From the NCBI GenBank assembly GCA_016297005.1, contig JAEDHK010000005.1, forward strand, positions 1 through 64,000: DNA of 64,000 nt, read 5' to 3'. Shown one piece after another: positions 24,244 through 32,069 of the stretch. Within the stretch, counting starts at the first letter, position 1. Every line of letters starts with the position of its first letter. This stretch comes from Clostridia bacterium (lineage in GTDB: Bacteria; Bacillota; Clostridia; Christensenellales; DTU072). The translations under genes and the position numbers were made by a program. The notes below the pieces were generated by a model. The model saw only the letters and a program-made list of their open reading frames with translations. It had not been told where the DNA came from and did not search any database.

Positions 24244-25353
24244 ATGACGGAAAGTATCCAGAAAGTATTTGATAATTTTGCCGTAACAGGCGGTCGTGTG
24301 ACGAAAGTCGAACAGTGCTATAACGGACATATCAGTCGCACCTTTTTCGTCAGCGTAGACGAAGGTAACGAAGAAAGAAAGTACGTCATGCAGGAAGTCA
24401 ACGAATACGTTTTCTCCGACATGAAAACGTTAATGGAAAACATCTTTGCCGTGACCGGATTTCTTTACCGGAAAGCCGTAGAAAACGGCGAAGATCCGTC
24501 TCGTTCCGTTCTTCGCTTTTATAAGACCAAAACCGGTGAGCTTTATTGCCGCGCGGCGGACGGAAAGCCGTGGAGAATCTACGACTATATTGACGGCGCG
24601 AGTACGTATAACAGTTGTCCCGGACCGGAATTTTTTACCGAGGTCGGCCGCTCGTTCGGAAACTTCACGAAAAAACTTGCCGGGTTTGACGCGACCAAGC
24701 TCGGAGAGGTCATCCCGAATTTCCATAATACGGCGTCCCGTTATCAGAAGTTTCTTGAGGCGGTGGAAAAAAACGCCGCCGGACGAAAGGACGGCGTAAA
24801 GGACGAAATAAAATTTGTAACGGATCGGAAAGATATATGCGAAATGATCGTGAAGACGCTCGAAAATAAAGAAATACCTTTGCGCGTTACGCATAACGAT
24901 ACCAAGTTGAACAATATTCTCATCGACGACGAAACGAAAAAGGGGATCTGTATCATTGACCTCGATACTATTATGCCCGGATCGGTGCTGTACGACTTCG
25001 GCGACGCCATTCGCTTCGGAGCTTCTACCGCTGCCGAGGACGAAACCGATCTCGATAAAGTCACGGTAAATATGGAGATGTTTTCCGCCTTTTCCAAAGG
25101 ATATGTTGGCGAACTGAAAGGTTTTATTACCGATCAAGAAATACGTCTTTTGCCCCTCGGCGCGCTCGTTATCACGTTGGAGACGGGCATACGCTTTTTG
25201 ACCGACTATCTGGACGGGGATAGGTATTTCCACGTGGCGAGAGAAAACCATAATCTCGATCGTGCCAGGAACCAATTTAAATTGGTGTCGGAAATGGAAA
25301 AGAGAATGGACGAAATGAACAAAATAATAATCGGATACATGAATTTAGAATAA
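24244..25353 (+). CDS. N-acetylhexosamine 1-kinase (NahK-like)
   Basis: Aminoglycoside-phosphotransferase-fold kinase of 369 residues. It closely follows Bifidobacterium NahK along its length: MQEVNEYVFSD near the start, WRIYDYIDG, catalytic RVTHNDTKLNNIL (His217-Asn218-Asp219), IDLDTIMPGS and DAIRFGAST. NahK phosphorylates GlcNAc/GalNAc at C1 in lacto-N-biose and mucin-glycan use. No lacto-N-biose phosphorylase or galactose gene is nearby. Coupling to the upstream nucleotidyltransferase suggests salvage of amino sugars straight to UDP-sugars. Confidence 0.85.
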   Translation: MTESIQKVFDNFAVTGGRVTKVEQCYNGHISRTFFVSVDEGNEERKYVMQEVNEYVFSDMKTLMENIFAVTGFLYRKAVENGEDPSRSVLRFYKTKTGELYCRAADGKPWRIYDYIDGASTYNSCPGPEFFTEVGRSFGNFTKKLAGFDATKLGEVIPNFHNTASRYQKFLEAVEKNAAGRKDGVKDEIKFVTDRKDICEMIVKTLENKEIPLRVTHNDTKLNNILIDDETKKGICIIDLDTIMPGSVLYDFGDAIRFGASTAAEDETDLDKVTVNMEMFSAFSKGYVGELKGFITDQEIRLLPLGALVITLETGIRFLTDYLDGDRYFHVARENHNLDRARNQFKLVSEMEKRMDEMNKIIIGYMNLE

Positions 25354-25357
25354 ACCT

Positions 25358-25471
25358 ATGAAACAAAAGTTCGACGTGGCGGCATGAGTTGCGCCGGCGG
25401 CTATGAGTCTGTCCAGTTTGTTTGTCGTAACCAATGCTTTGAAATATAAATACGTTCACGGAGGTACAATA
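25358..25471 (+). pseudogene. Scar of a deleted copper ATPase gene (copA)
   Basis: The first seven codons read MKQKFDV, then after a one-base slip GMSCA, the opening of the N-terminal metal-binding domain of CopA-type P-ATPases. At about 25392-25402 the frame jumps to AAMSLSSLFVVTNALKYK, the last membrane helix of such ATPases, which runs on in frame into the copZ-like gene. Roughly 2 kb of transporter is missing between. The parts are in the right order next to the usual partner gene, so this is an internal deletion, not a chance match. Confidence 0.7.
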
Positions 25472-25681
25472 ATGTTCGGAAAAAAGAAAAAAGAAGGACT
25501 CGTGCTGCGAGTGGAAGGCATGAAGTGCGAACACTGCAAGGCGCGCGTGGAGCAGGCCTTAAAAGCGATCGGCGTCGACGCTGAAATAGATTTGAAAAAG
25601 AAAACGGCGACATGTCCCGTCGGTACGGACGAGACCGCTGCAAAACAAGCCATAGTCGAGGCAGGATACGAGGTAAAATAA
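25472..25681 (+). CDS. CopZ-like heavy-metal-binding protein
   Basis: A 69-residue HMA domain with the metal motif MKCEHC (MxCxxC) preceded by LVLRVEG. After an FGKKKKEG start it has a babbabb length and ends EAGYEVK, as in copper chaperones. The ATG at 25472 follows GGAGG at a good distance; a longer frame from 25403 includes the copA remnant. It would normally hand Cu(I) to CopA, which is deleted just upstream, so its role here is uncertain. Its stop shares one base with the glycosidase start. Confidence 0.85.
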   Translation: MFGKKKKEGLVLRVEGMKCEHCKARVEQALKAIGVDAEIDLKKKTATCPVGTDETAAKQAIVEAGYEVK

Positions 25682-28600
25682 TGTTATACGAAAAAAGTAA
25701 AGGCGTTATCAGCGAAGAGCTGTTCAAAAATCCTCCTTGCGAATTTCGCGGCGCGCCGTTTTGGGCATGGAACGGAAAACTCGACAAGGATGAGGTCGTA
25801 CGGCAAGCGGGGGTTTTTAAGGAAATGGGATTCGGCGGATATCATATCCACGTTCGTACGGGATTGGAAGACGAATACCTGGGCGAAAAGTTTAACGAGT
25901 GCGTAAGAGCCTGCGCCGAGGACGCCGAAAAAACGAATATGCTCGCGTGGCTATACGATGAAGATCGTTGGCCGTCCGGTTTTGCCGGCGGGTTTGTTAC
26001 CAAAGACAAGGCCTTTCGTCAAAGATATCTGCAATTTCAAAGAAAGAAAGATAAATCGAAACCCGTTTATAACGAAGAAGGCGTTTTGATCGGCGGAAGC
26101 AAACTTTTGGCATGCTACAAAATCCGGACGTCTTTCGGCAAGCTCGTTTCTTATAAAAGAGTAAAAGAGGACGATCCCTCTGCCAACGCCTTCGCGTATC
26201 TGAAACTCGCCGTCGACGATACGATCAAATCCGACGCCTGGTTCAATAACACTTCGTACGTCGATACGTTAAACAAAAAAGCAATCGATAAGTTCGCCGA
26301 AATTACGTACGGCAATTATAAAAAAAATATTCCGGAATATCTTGGTAACGTATGCCCGGCGATCTTTACCGACGAACCGCAGTATTTTTTTAGTAAGAAT
26401 CCTAATAAATGCGCTTGGACGGACGACTTTGCCGACACTTATAAAAGTACATACGGCGAGGATATTCTGGATAAGCTGCCCGAGCTCTTTTTTAAGATCA
26501 GGAAAGGTTACTCTTCCGTGCGTTATCGCTACCGGGATCACGTGACGGAACGATTTGCCAATGCGTTTGCCGACAATCTGGGCGAAAAGGCGGAAGAAGT
26601 CGGTCTGAAATTAACCGGACACATGATGTTCGAAGGCGGCCTGAAAATTCAGACGAAAGCCATCGGCGAAGCTATGCGCCACTATCGCGGATTCGGCCTG
26701 CCCGGTATCGATATGCTTTGTTCCCGATATGAATTCATCACGGCCAAGCAGTGCCAATCGGTCGTCTGTCAGTACGGCAAAGAAGGTATGCTTTCCGAAC
26801 TGTACGGCGTTTCTCGCTGGAATTATGATTTTCGGAAATATAAGATCCACGGCGACTGGCAGGCGGCGCTCGGCGTGACGATCAGAGTCCCGCACCTCTC
26901 CATGTATTCCATGAAAGGAGAGGCAAAGCGCGACTACCCGGCTTCTATTTTCTATCAAAGTCCATGGTATAAAAAACACAACGTGGTGGAAGACCATTTT
27001 GCGCGCGTAAACACAGCGTTGACCGGCGGAAAGCAGATCTGCGATATCGCCGTCGTTCATCCCATCGAAAGCGTGTGGATGCTCTCCGAAAAAAAATGGA
27101 AAGACTCGAAAAAGGGTGCTCAAATGGACGATCGGTTCGCTGAATTAACGGAAATACTACTAAAAAACGGTCTTGATTTCCACTTTATTGACGAGTCGCT
27201 TTTACCCGAACAATGCAGAGAGGGCGGAAATCCTCTCCAAGTGGGGCAAATGGCCTATCGGGTTGTCGTCGTACCCGAATGTATCACGTTGCGAAAAACA
27301 ACGATAGAAAGACTGGAAGCATTCCAAAAGCAGGGAGGCAAAGTCGTCTTTATCGGCGTCGCGCCCGCCTATATGGATGGGGAGTTGTCCGACGAACCGA
27401 AAAAATTGTTCGACGCGTCCGAAAAAGTTCCGTTCGACGCCGGGAAAATTGTCGCCGCGTTGGAAGACTATCGAAAAGTCGGCTTTTACGACAGAAAGAC
27501 AGGAAAACACACCGATAATATCATTTACAGCCTGAAAGAAAAGGCGGACGGCGAATGGCTCTTTTTGTCGGGCGCCGTAAAAGAACGCTTCCCCGATCCG
27601 GACTCCGTTTCTTGCCGGGAGCTAAACGTTATCGTAGACGGCGAATGGTCGGTCAGCCTTTGGAATACGGTAGATGGCAACGTGTATAGCGTACCATTTA
27701 AAAACCAAGACGGAAAAACGATAATCGAAGCGGATATGTGGGATCAGGACAGCCTGTTGTTCCGTCTGGAAAAAGGACGGCAGAAAGAGTATCCTCGGAT
27801 CAAAAGTATAAAAGAGGCAAAAAAAGTATCGGTGGAGGATAACGTACCGTATACCCTTTCCGAACCCAACGTCGTACTGCTCGACAGGGCCTATTACGCT
27901 ATCGACGACAAGCCGTATTCCAAGTGGCAGATGGAGGTTTTATTGTTCGATAACTTCTGCCGCAAAAAGGCCGGCTTACTTTGGCATGCAGGCGGTATTT
28001 GCCAACCCTGGGCGGCGGAAAAGAAACCGGCGACGCATAAGATACGTATGAAATTCGTCGTATACAGCGAAATAGAGTACGAAGACGCATTCCTTGCATT
28101 GGAGGACGCGGATCTTGCCGAGATTACCTTTAACGGTCAAAAAGTCGATAAAAAAATCGAAGGTTGGTACGTGGACAAAGCTATCGAAAAAGTAAAAATG
28201 CCCACTATACGAAAAGGGAAGAACGTGATCGAGGTTGTCCTTCCGTTCGGAGAAAACACATTTACCGAGTGGTGCTATCTGTTGGGCGACTTCGGCGTCA
28301 AAGTTTGCGGGACGAAAAAGACGATTATTCCTAAGCCGGAAACGCTTAAATTCGGGAATATCGTTCATCAAGGCTTCCCGTTCTATGGGGGAGAATTGAC
28401 GTATCATACTTCTTTCTTCGGCAACGGTAAAGAAGGAATGCTTTCCGTTCCGTCTTTCCGCTCGGCCGTTCTGGAAGCCGATTGTTGCGGACGAAAAGCC
28501 GATATCGCTTACGCGCCCTATACCGCCGTGATAGAAAGTAAGGACGGTAGGACTCCGATTGATATTACCGCTTATATTTCCCGACAGAACGCGTTCGGTT

Positions 28601-28746
28601 GTATTCATCATCCCCAAATGTCGAACAAAAACTTTTGCGTAGGGCCCAATAATTACAGAACCGCCTCGCCGTTTGACAGAGTAAAACGATATGTTCTGCT
28701 TGAAGAAGGAATTTTGTCCGCTCCGACCGTCGGCTTAGGAGAATAA
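25681..28746 (+). CDS. Large intracellular glycoside hydrolase, GH106-like
   Basis: 1021 residues without a signal peptide. The N-terminal catalytic region opens with FRGAPFWAWNGKL and contains GGYHIHVRTGLEDEY, WLYDEDRWPSGFAGG and FTDEPQYF. It looks like the barrel of alpha-L-rhamnosidase-type (GH106-related) enzymes found in gut Firmicutes, and acidic residues in the last two blocks are candidate catalysts. A Rossmann-like middle (about 450-600) and a C-terminal jelly-roll sugar-binding domain (~780-900) follow. Substrate not determined; cytoplasmic location implies an imported oligosaccharide or glycoside. ATG overlaps the copZ-like stop by one base. Confidence 0.65.
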   Translation: MLYEKSKGVISEELFKNPPCEFRGAPFWAWNGKLDKDEVVRQAGVFKEMGFGGYHIHVRTGLEDEYLGEKFNECVRACAEDAEKTNMLAWLYDEDRWPSGFAGGFVTKDKAFRQRYLQFQRKKDKSKPVYNEEGVLIGGSKLLACYKIRTSFGKLVSYKRVKEDDPSANAFAYLKLAVDDTIKSDAWFNNTSYVDTLNKKAIDKFAEITYGNYKKNIPEYLGNVCPAIFTDEPQYFFSKNPNKCAWTDDFADTYKSTYGEDILDKLPELFFKIRKGYSSVRYRYRDHVTERFANAFADNLGEKAEEVGLKLTGHMMFEGGLKIQTKAIGEAMRHYRGFGLPGIDMLCSRYEFITAKQCQSVVCQYGKEGMLSELYGVSRWNYDFRKYKIHGDWQAALGVTIRVPHLSMYSMKGEAKRDYPASIFYQSPWYKKHNVVEDHFARVNTALTGGKQICDIAVVHPIESVWMLSEKKWKDSKKGAQMDDRFAELTEILLKNGLDFHFIDESLLPEQCREGGNPLQVGQMAYRVVVVPECITLRKTTIERLEAFQKQGGKVVFIGVAPAYMDGELSDEPKKLFDASEKVPFDAGKIVAALEDYRKVGFYDRKTGKHTDNIIYSLKEKADGEWLFLSGAVKERFPDPDSVSCRELNVIVDGEWSVSLWNTVDGNVYSVPFKNQDGKTIIEADMWDQDSLLFRLEKGRQKEYPRIKSIKEAKKVSVEDNVPYTLSEPNVVLLDRAYYAIDDKPYSKWQMEVLLFDNFCRKKAGLLWHAGGICQPWAAEKKPATHKIRMKFVVYSEIEYEDAFLALEDADLAEITFNGQKVDKKIEGWYVDKAIEKVKMPTIRKGKNVIEVVLPFGENTFTEWCYLLGDFGVKVCGTKKTIIPKPETLKFGNIVHQGFPFYGGELTYHTSFFGNGKEGMLSVPSFRSAVLEADCCGRKADIAYAPYTAVIESKDGRTPIDITAYISRQNAFGCIHHPQMSNKNFCVGPNNYRTASPFDRVKRYVLLEEGILSAPTVGLGE

Positions 28747-28748
28747 TA

Positions 28749-28777
28749 TTGACATTAAAAAAAACAAAGTTTATAAT
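28749..28777 (+). promoter_or_regulatory. Promoter of the dehydrogenase-WG-AAA operon
   Basis: Perfect TTGACA (28749-28754), 17-base spacer, perfect TATAAT (28772-28777), three bases after the glycosidase stop. One of the strongest promoters in the window. Confidence 0.85.
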
Positions 28778-28825
28778 AATACAACAAAACCGTAGGTTTA
28801 TTACTTTATAAGGAGAAAATTAAAA

Positions 28826-29938
28826 ATGCCTAAAATGATACTTGATTGGAAAACAGCCAATGATTTCGTCGTCGACGCGTTTAAGGGCGTCGGCGTTCCC
28901 GAAGAAGATGCGAAGATCTGTGCGGACATACTGCTTGAAAGCGACCGTCGCGGTATAGAAAGCCATGGTTGCAACCGTTTTAAACCCATCTATATCGACA
29001 GAATTCTCGATGGGATCCAGAATCCTGTTACCAATTTCGAAATAATTAAAGAGACCCCTTGTACCGCTGTCGTCGACGGACACGACGGTATGGGGCAGGT
29101 TATCGGTTACAAAGCTATGAGAATGGCCATGGATAAAGCCAAACAATATGGTATGGGTATGGTCGTTGTCCGTAACTCCTGCCACTATGGTATCGCCGGA
29201 TATTATCCCACGATGTGTACGAAAGAAGGTATGATCGGTATTACCGGTACCAATGCCCGTCCTTCCGTTGCTCCGACGTTCGGCGTAGAAGGCATGTTCG
29301 GAACCAACCCGCTGACAATCGGTATTCCCACGGACGAAGAGTTCGACTTCCTCATTGACTGTGCGTCGTCCATTACGCAGAACGGTAAGATCGAATACTA
29401 TGCCAGAATCGGAGAACCCGTTCATCCCGGAACCATCATCAATCTCGACGGTAATTCTGTAGAAGGCGACGCCGGCGAAGCGCTCAAAATGATCCGTAAC
29501 GGTACCGCGGCTCTCACAACCCTCGGCGGTATCGGAGAAGATCTCGGCGGATACAAAGGCTATGGGTACGCTATGGTTGTAGAACTTCTTTCCGCTGCTC
29601 TTCAGGACGGTAACTACGGAAAGGCCCTTAACGGCAAGAACGAGAAGGGCGAAAAGGTTCCTTACCATCTCGGTCACTTCTTTATTGCTATCGATACCAA
29701 TCACTTCCTCGGCGAGGACGTTTGCAGAAAGAAAGCGGGCGATATTCTTCGCTCCGTTCGCGCGTCTAAAAAGGCTCCCGGTTGCGAACGCATTTATACC
29801 GCCGGAGAGAAAGAGTATCTTATCTGGCAATCCCGTAAAGACAGCGGTGTACCGATTAACGAGGCTGTTCAGAAGGAGATGAGTAAGGTTCGCGACGATC
29901 TCGGACTGACCAAGTACGTCTTCCCCTGGGAAAAATAA
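28826..29938 (+). CDS. Malate/L-lactate dehydrogenase-family oxidoreductase
   Basis: NAD(P)-dependent 2-hydroxyacid dehydrogenase of the Ldh_2 (YlbC/ComC/MDH type 2) fold, unrelated to classical LDH. 370 residues; signatures are RRGIESHGCNRF near residue 40, the catalytic His in NSCHYGIAGYY, NARPSVAPTFGVEGMFGTNP and GEDLGGYKGYG. The family covers malate, sulfolactate, ureidoglycolate and 2,3-diketogulonate enzymes, so the substrate cannot be read off. A strong promoter and AAGGAG precede it. The WG-repeat gene follows after two bases. Confidence 0.85.
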   Translation: MPKMILDWKTANDFVVDAFKGVGVPEEDAKICADILLESDRRGIESHGCNRFKPIYIDRILDGIQNPVTNFEIIKETPCTAVVDGHDGMGQVIGYKAMRMAMDKAKQYGMGMVVVRNSCHYGIAGYYPTMCTKEGMIGITGTNARPSVAPTFGVEGMFGTNPLTIGIPTDEEFDFLIDCASSITQNGKIEYYARIGEPVHPGTIINLDGNSVEGDAGEALKMIRNGTAALTTLGGIGEDLGGYKGYGYAMVVELLSAALQDGNYGKALNGKNEKGEKVPYHLGHFFIAIDTNHFLGEDVCRKKAGDILRSVRASKKAPGCERIYTAGEKEYLIWQSRKDSGVPINEAVQKEMSKVRDDLGLTKYVFPWEK

Positions 29939-29940
29939 AA

Positions 29941-30765
29941 ATGGCGAATAACAGAAACAGAAGGCATAAAAAACCGGAAATCGGCGCAGGGTATCGTCCT
30001 CCGTTCGCGGAGGACGTCCTTGCACAATCCGTTGACGTGCTGGACATACGTCCCGATACGCTCGGCCTTTTGCAAGGCGCGGGCGTTTTGACGATAAAGG
30101 ACGTCCTGATTCGTCAGGAAAAAGATTTTTATCGCATTCTCACGTTTAATAAAAAGAATTTATTGGACGTCAAATTCGCGCTGAAAAGAAAGAACCTTTT
30201 TCTTCGTCCTTCTCCGGAAGAAAACAAAGAAGCAAAGCCGGAAGAAGAAAAAAAGGACGCAAAAAAGAATAATAACAATAATAACAACAAACAGGAAAAG
30301 AACTCCAACCATAAGCAACAAAAAGGGAAGTCCGATCGTCCGCAACAATCCGAGAAAAAGGAAAAGGAAGAAGCGGATATTTACGTCAAAGTCAATAAAG
30401 GCGGCAAATGGGGCTTTAAGGATCGGGAGGGCAATCAGAAAGTCGCGCCCGTATACGACGAAGTCTACTCTTTCAAGGAAGACGTTTGTTGCGTGGAAAA
30501 AGATGAAAAATTCGGCTTTATCAATAGGGAAGGAGAAGAAATCATTCCTCTTGTTTACGACGTGGCGGTATCTTTCAGCGAAGGGTATGCTTGCGTCTAT
30601 AAAGGGGAAAGATGCGGATATATCAACAAAGCGAACGAAACGATTATCGATTTTAAGTACGACGCGGGCACTCCCGTTATTGACGGAGAATGCCGCGTGA
30701 AAAGAGACGGTAAGTGGGGAGAATTGCACATTGACAATCCGACAGAAATACGTTGGATCAATTGA
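29941..30765 (+). CDS. RpoA-CTD-like domain fused to WG repeats
   Basis: 274 residues in three parts. Residues 30-88 have the spacing of the RNA polymerase alpha C-terminal domain (LDIRPDTLGLLQGAGVLTIK, then LLDVKFALKRKNLFLR). Residues 89-142 are a Lys/Glu/Asn-rich linker with an Asn tract. Residues ~145-265 are four WG-type repeats (GKWGFKDREG, EKFGFINREG, ERCGYINKANE, GKWGELHID). No signal peptide, so cytoplasmic. WG repeats bind proteins; the alpha-CTD fold binds DNA or transcription factors. It is tightly linked to the dehydrogenase and to the AAA ATPase downstream. Function unknown. Confidence 0.75.
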   Translation: MANNRNRRHKKPEIGAGYRPPFAEDVLAQSVDVLDIRPDTLGLLQGAGVLTIKDVLIRQEKDFYRILTFNKKNLLDVKFALKRKNLFLRPSPEENKEAKPEEEKKDAKKNNNNNNNKQEKNSNHKQQKGKSDRPQQSEKKEKEEADIYVKVNKGGKWGFKDREGNQKVAPVYDEVYSFKEDVCCVEKDEKFGFINREGEEIIPLVYDVAVSFSEGYACVYKGERCGYINKANETIIDFKYDAGTPVIDGECRVKRDGKWGELHIDNPTEIRWIN

Positions 30766-30797
30766 TTTTTCCGTCTGTTTGCAAAAAGTGAGCATAT

Positions 30798-31922
30798 ATG
30801 CCGACAAAACAAGCATTAAAAGATACCTTTGACAGGTGGTACAGTAAGGCTCTTATTCATCTTGCCAAGCAAGAATGGGAAGAAGCGCGTTTATGTCTTA
30901 ATTCCGCCGTTCGGGCTCTCGCCGACATGACTGCAAAAGCTCCCCAAGGAGAGTCGAAGACGGTACAACAGGATTGGTTGTTTGATCTTGCAGCTGAATT
31001 GGAGCGACTTGAAAAAAAGACGGAAATCGAAAAAGTTAAAGAAAAACTGACCGAACAACGTGACAAAAAGGAAAAGAAACCCTTTGAGATCGGCGTGCCG
31101 GAAATAACTTTCGACGACGTGGTTGGGCTGGAAGACGTGAAACGTTCGGTTTTTTTTAAAGCTATTTATCCCAGACTTTATCCGGAATTATTCGCAAAAT
31201 ATAAAATGAAAGTGGGCGGAGGTCTGCTTTTATATGGTTTGCCCGGCACGGGTAAGACAATGATCGCGCAAGCGATCGCGCACGAAACGAAAGGTAAGTT
31301 TTTTGCCATTCGTTGTTCCGATATCGGCAGTAAATGGTTCGGCGAGACCGAACAGAACATCCGCGCCATTTTTGAGGAAGCCCGTTCATATGAGAACGCA
31401 GTTCTCTTTTTCGACGAATTGGAAGCATATGCTGGTAAAAGACGGGATGATTCGGCAATGAGCAGGGTGGTACCGGAATTCCTGACGCAGTTGCAGGGAG
31501 TGTTCGATGACGAGAGTAAGAACAAACTCCTCGTGATCGCAGCAACCAATCGGCCGTGGGATATTGACGGCGCGTTTTTGCGGCCGGGACGCTTCGACGA
31601 TAAAATATTCGTTCCGCTGCCGCGTAAAGAAAGCAGAATCGAGATTATCCGCAAAAAGATGGAAAGCGTACCGACGAAAGGCGTCATAGATTATGAAAAA
31701 ATAGGCGAATTAACGAACGGTTATAACGGAGCGGACGTTGCGTACGTGTGTGACAAGGCCAAAGAAACGGCACTCAGGCGCGTGATCGAAAAGCTGGAAG
31801 AAGACGAGGGCGTGACCATGGACGACTTCGTCGCGGCGCTTGCCGCGGTAAAAAGCTCTGTGAATGCCGATGACGAAAAAAGAATGCGCCTGTGGGACGG
31901 GTCTCAAAACGATCCCGATTGA
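30798..31922 (+). CDS. Vps4/katanin-like (meiotic-clade) AAA ATPase
   Basis: 374 residues. Residues 1-~85 form helices like an MIT/TPR-type hairpin domain (WYSKALIHLAKQEWEEARL), followed by a charged linker. The single AAA module has Walker A GLPGTGKT (147-154), pore loop SKWFGETE, Walker B VLFFDELEA (Asp206-Glu207) and the arginine-finger region ATNRPWDID...RPGRFD. The KWxGE pore loop and single ring mark the ESCRT/Vps4-spastin clade, rare in Firmicutes. The expected role is threading or disassembling a protein complex; the WG protein next door is an obvious partner. A terminator follows. Confidence 0.8.
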   Translation: MPTKQALKDTFDRWYSKALIHLAKQEWEEARLCLNSAVRALADMTAKAPQGESKTVQQDWLFDLAAELERLEKKTEIEKVKEKLTEQRDKKEKKPFEIGVPEITFDDVVGLEDVKRSVFFKAIYPRLYPELFAKYKMKVGGGLLLYGLPGTGKTMIAQAIAHETKGKFFAIRCSDIGSKWFGETEQNIRAIFEEARSYENAVLFFDELEAYAGKRRDDSAMSRVVPEFLTQLQGVFDDESKNKLLVIAATNRPWDIDGAFLRPGRFDDKIFVPLPRKESRIEIIRKKMESVPTKGVIDYEKIGELTNGYNGADVAYVCDKAKETALRRVIEKLEEDEGVTMDDFVAALAAVKSSVNADDEKRMRLWDGSQNDPD

Positions 31923-31950
31923 TTTATATTTATTCATTTACGTCTATATG

Positions 31951-31983
31951 CGCGTCCGGAAAGATCCGGACGCGATTTTTTTT
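31951..31983 (+). terminator. Intrinsic terminator after the AAA gene
   Basis: Perfect 10-bp GC-rich stem (31951-31960 with 31965-31974), AAGA loop and an eight-T run. It closes the operon that began at 28749. Confidence 0.95.
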
Positions 31984-31993
31984 AATTTGCATA

Positions 31994-32022
31994 TTGAAAA
32001 ATGTTTTAAAAAGATGTATGAT
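31994..32022 (+). promoter_or_regulatory. Promoter of the DUF2804 gene
   Basis: TTGAAA (31994-31999), 17-base spacer, TATGAT (32017-32022), about 48 bases before the start codon. Confidence 0.6.
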
Positions 32023-32069
32023 AGAAATATAATTTTATAAAAATCTGTAAAAAATTTAGGAGGTTTCAT

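Noticed and set aside
28820..30025. 401-codon minus-strand open frame opposite the Ldh-family dehydrogenase
   Set aside because: The sense strand encodes a clear conserved enzyme with promoter and ribosome site; the antisense frame has neither.
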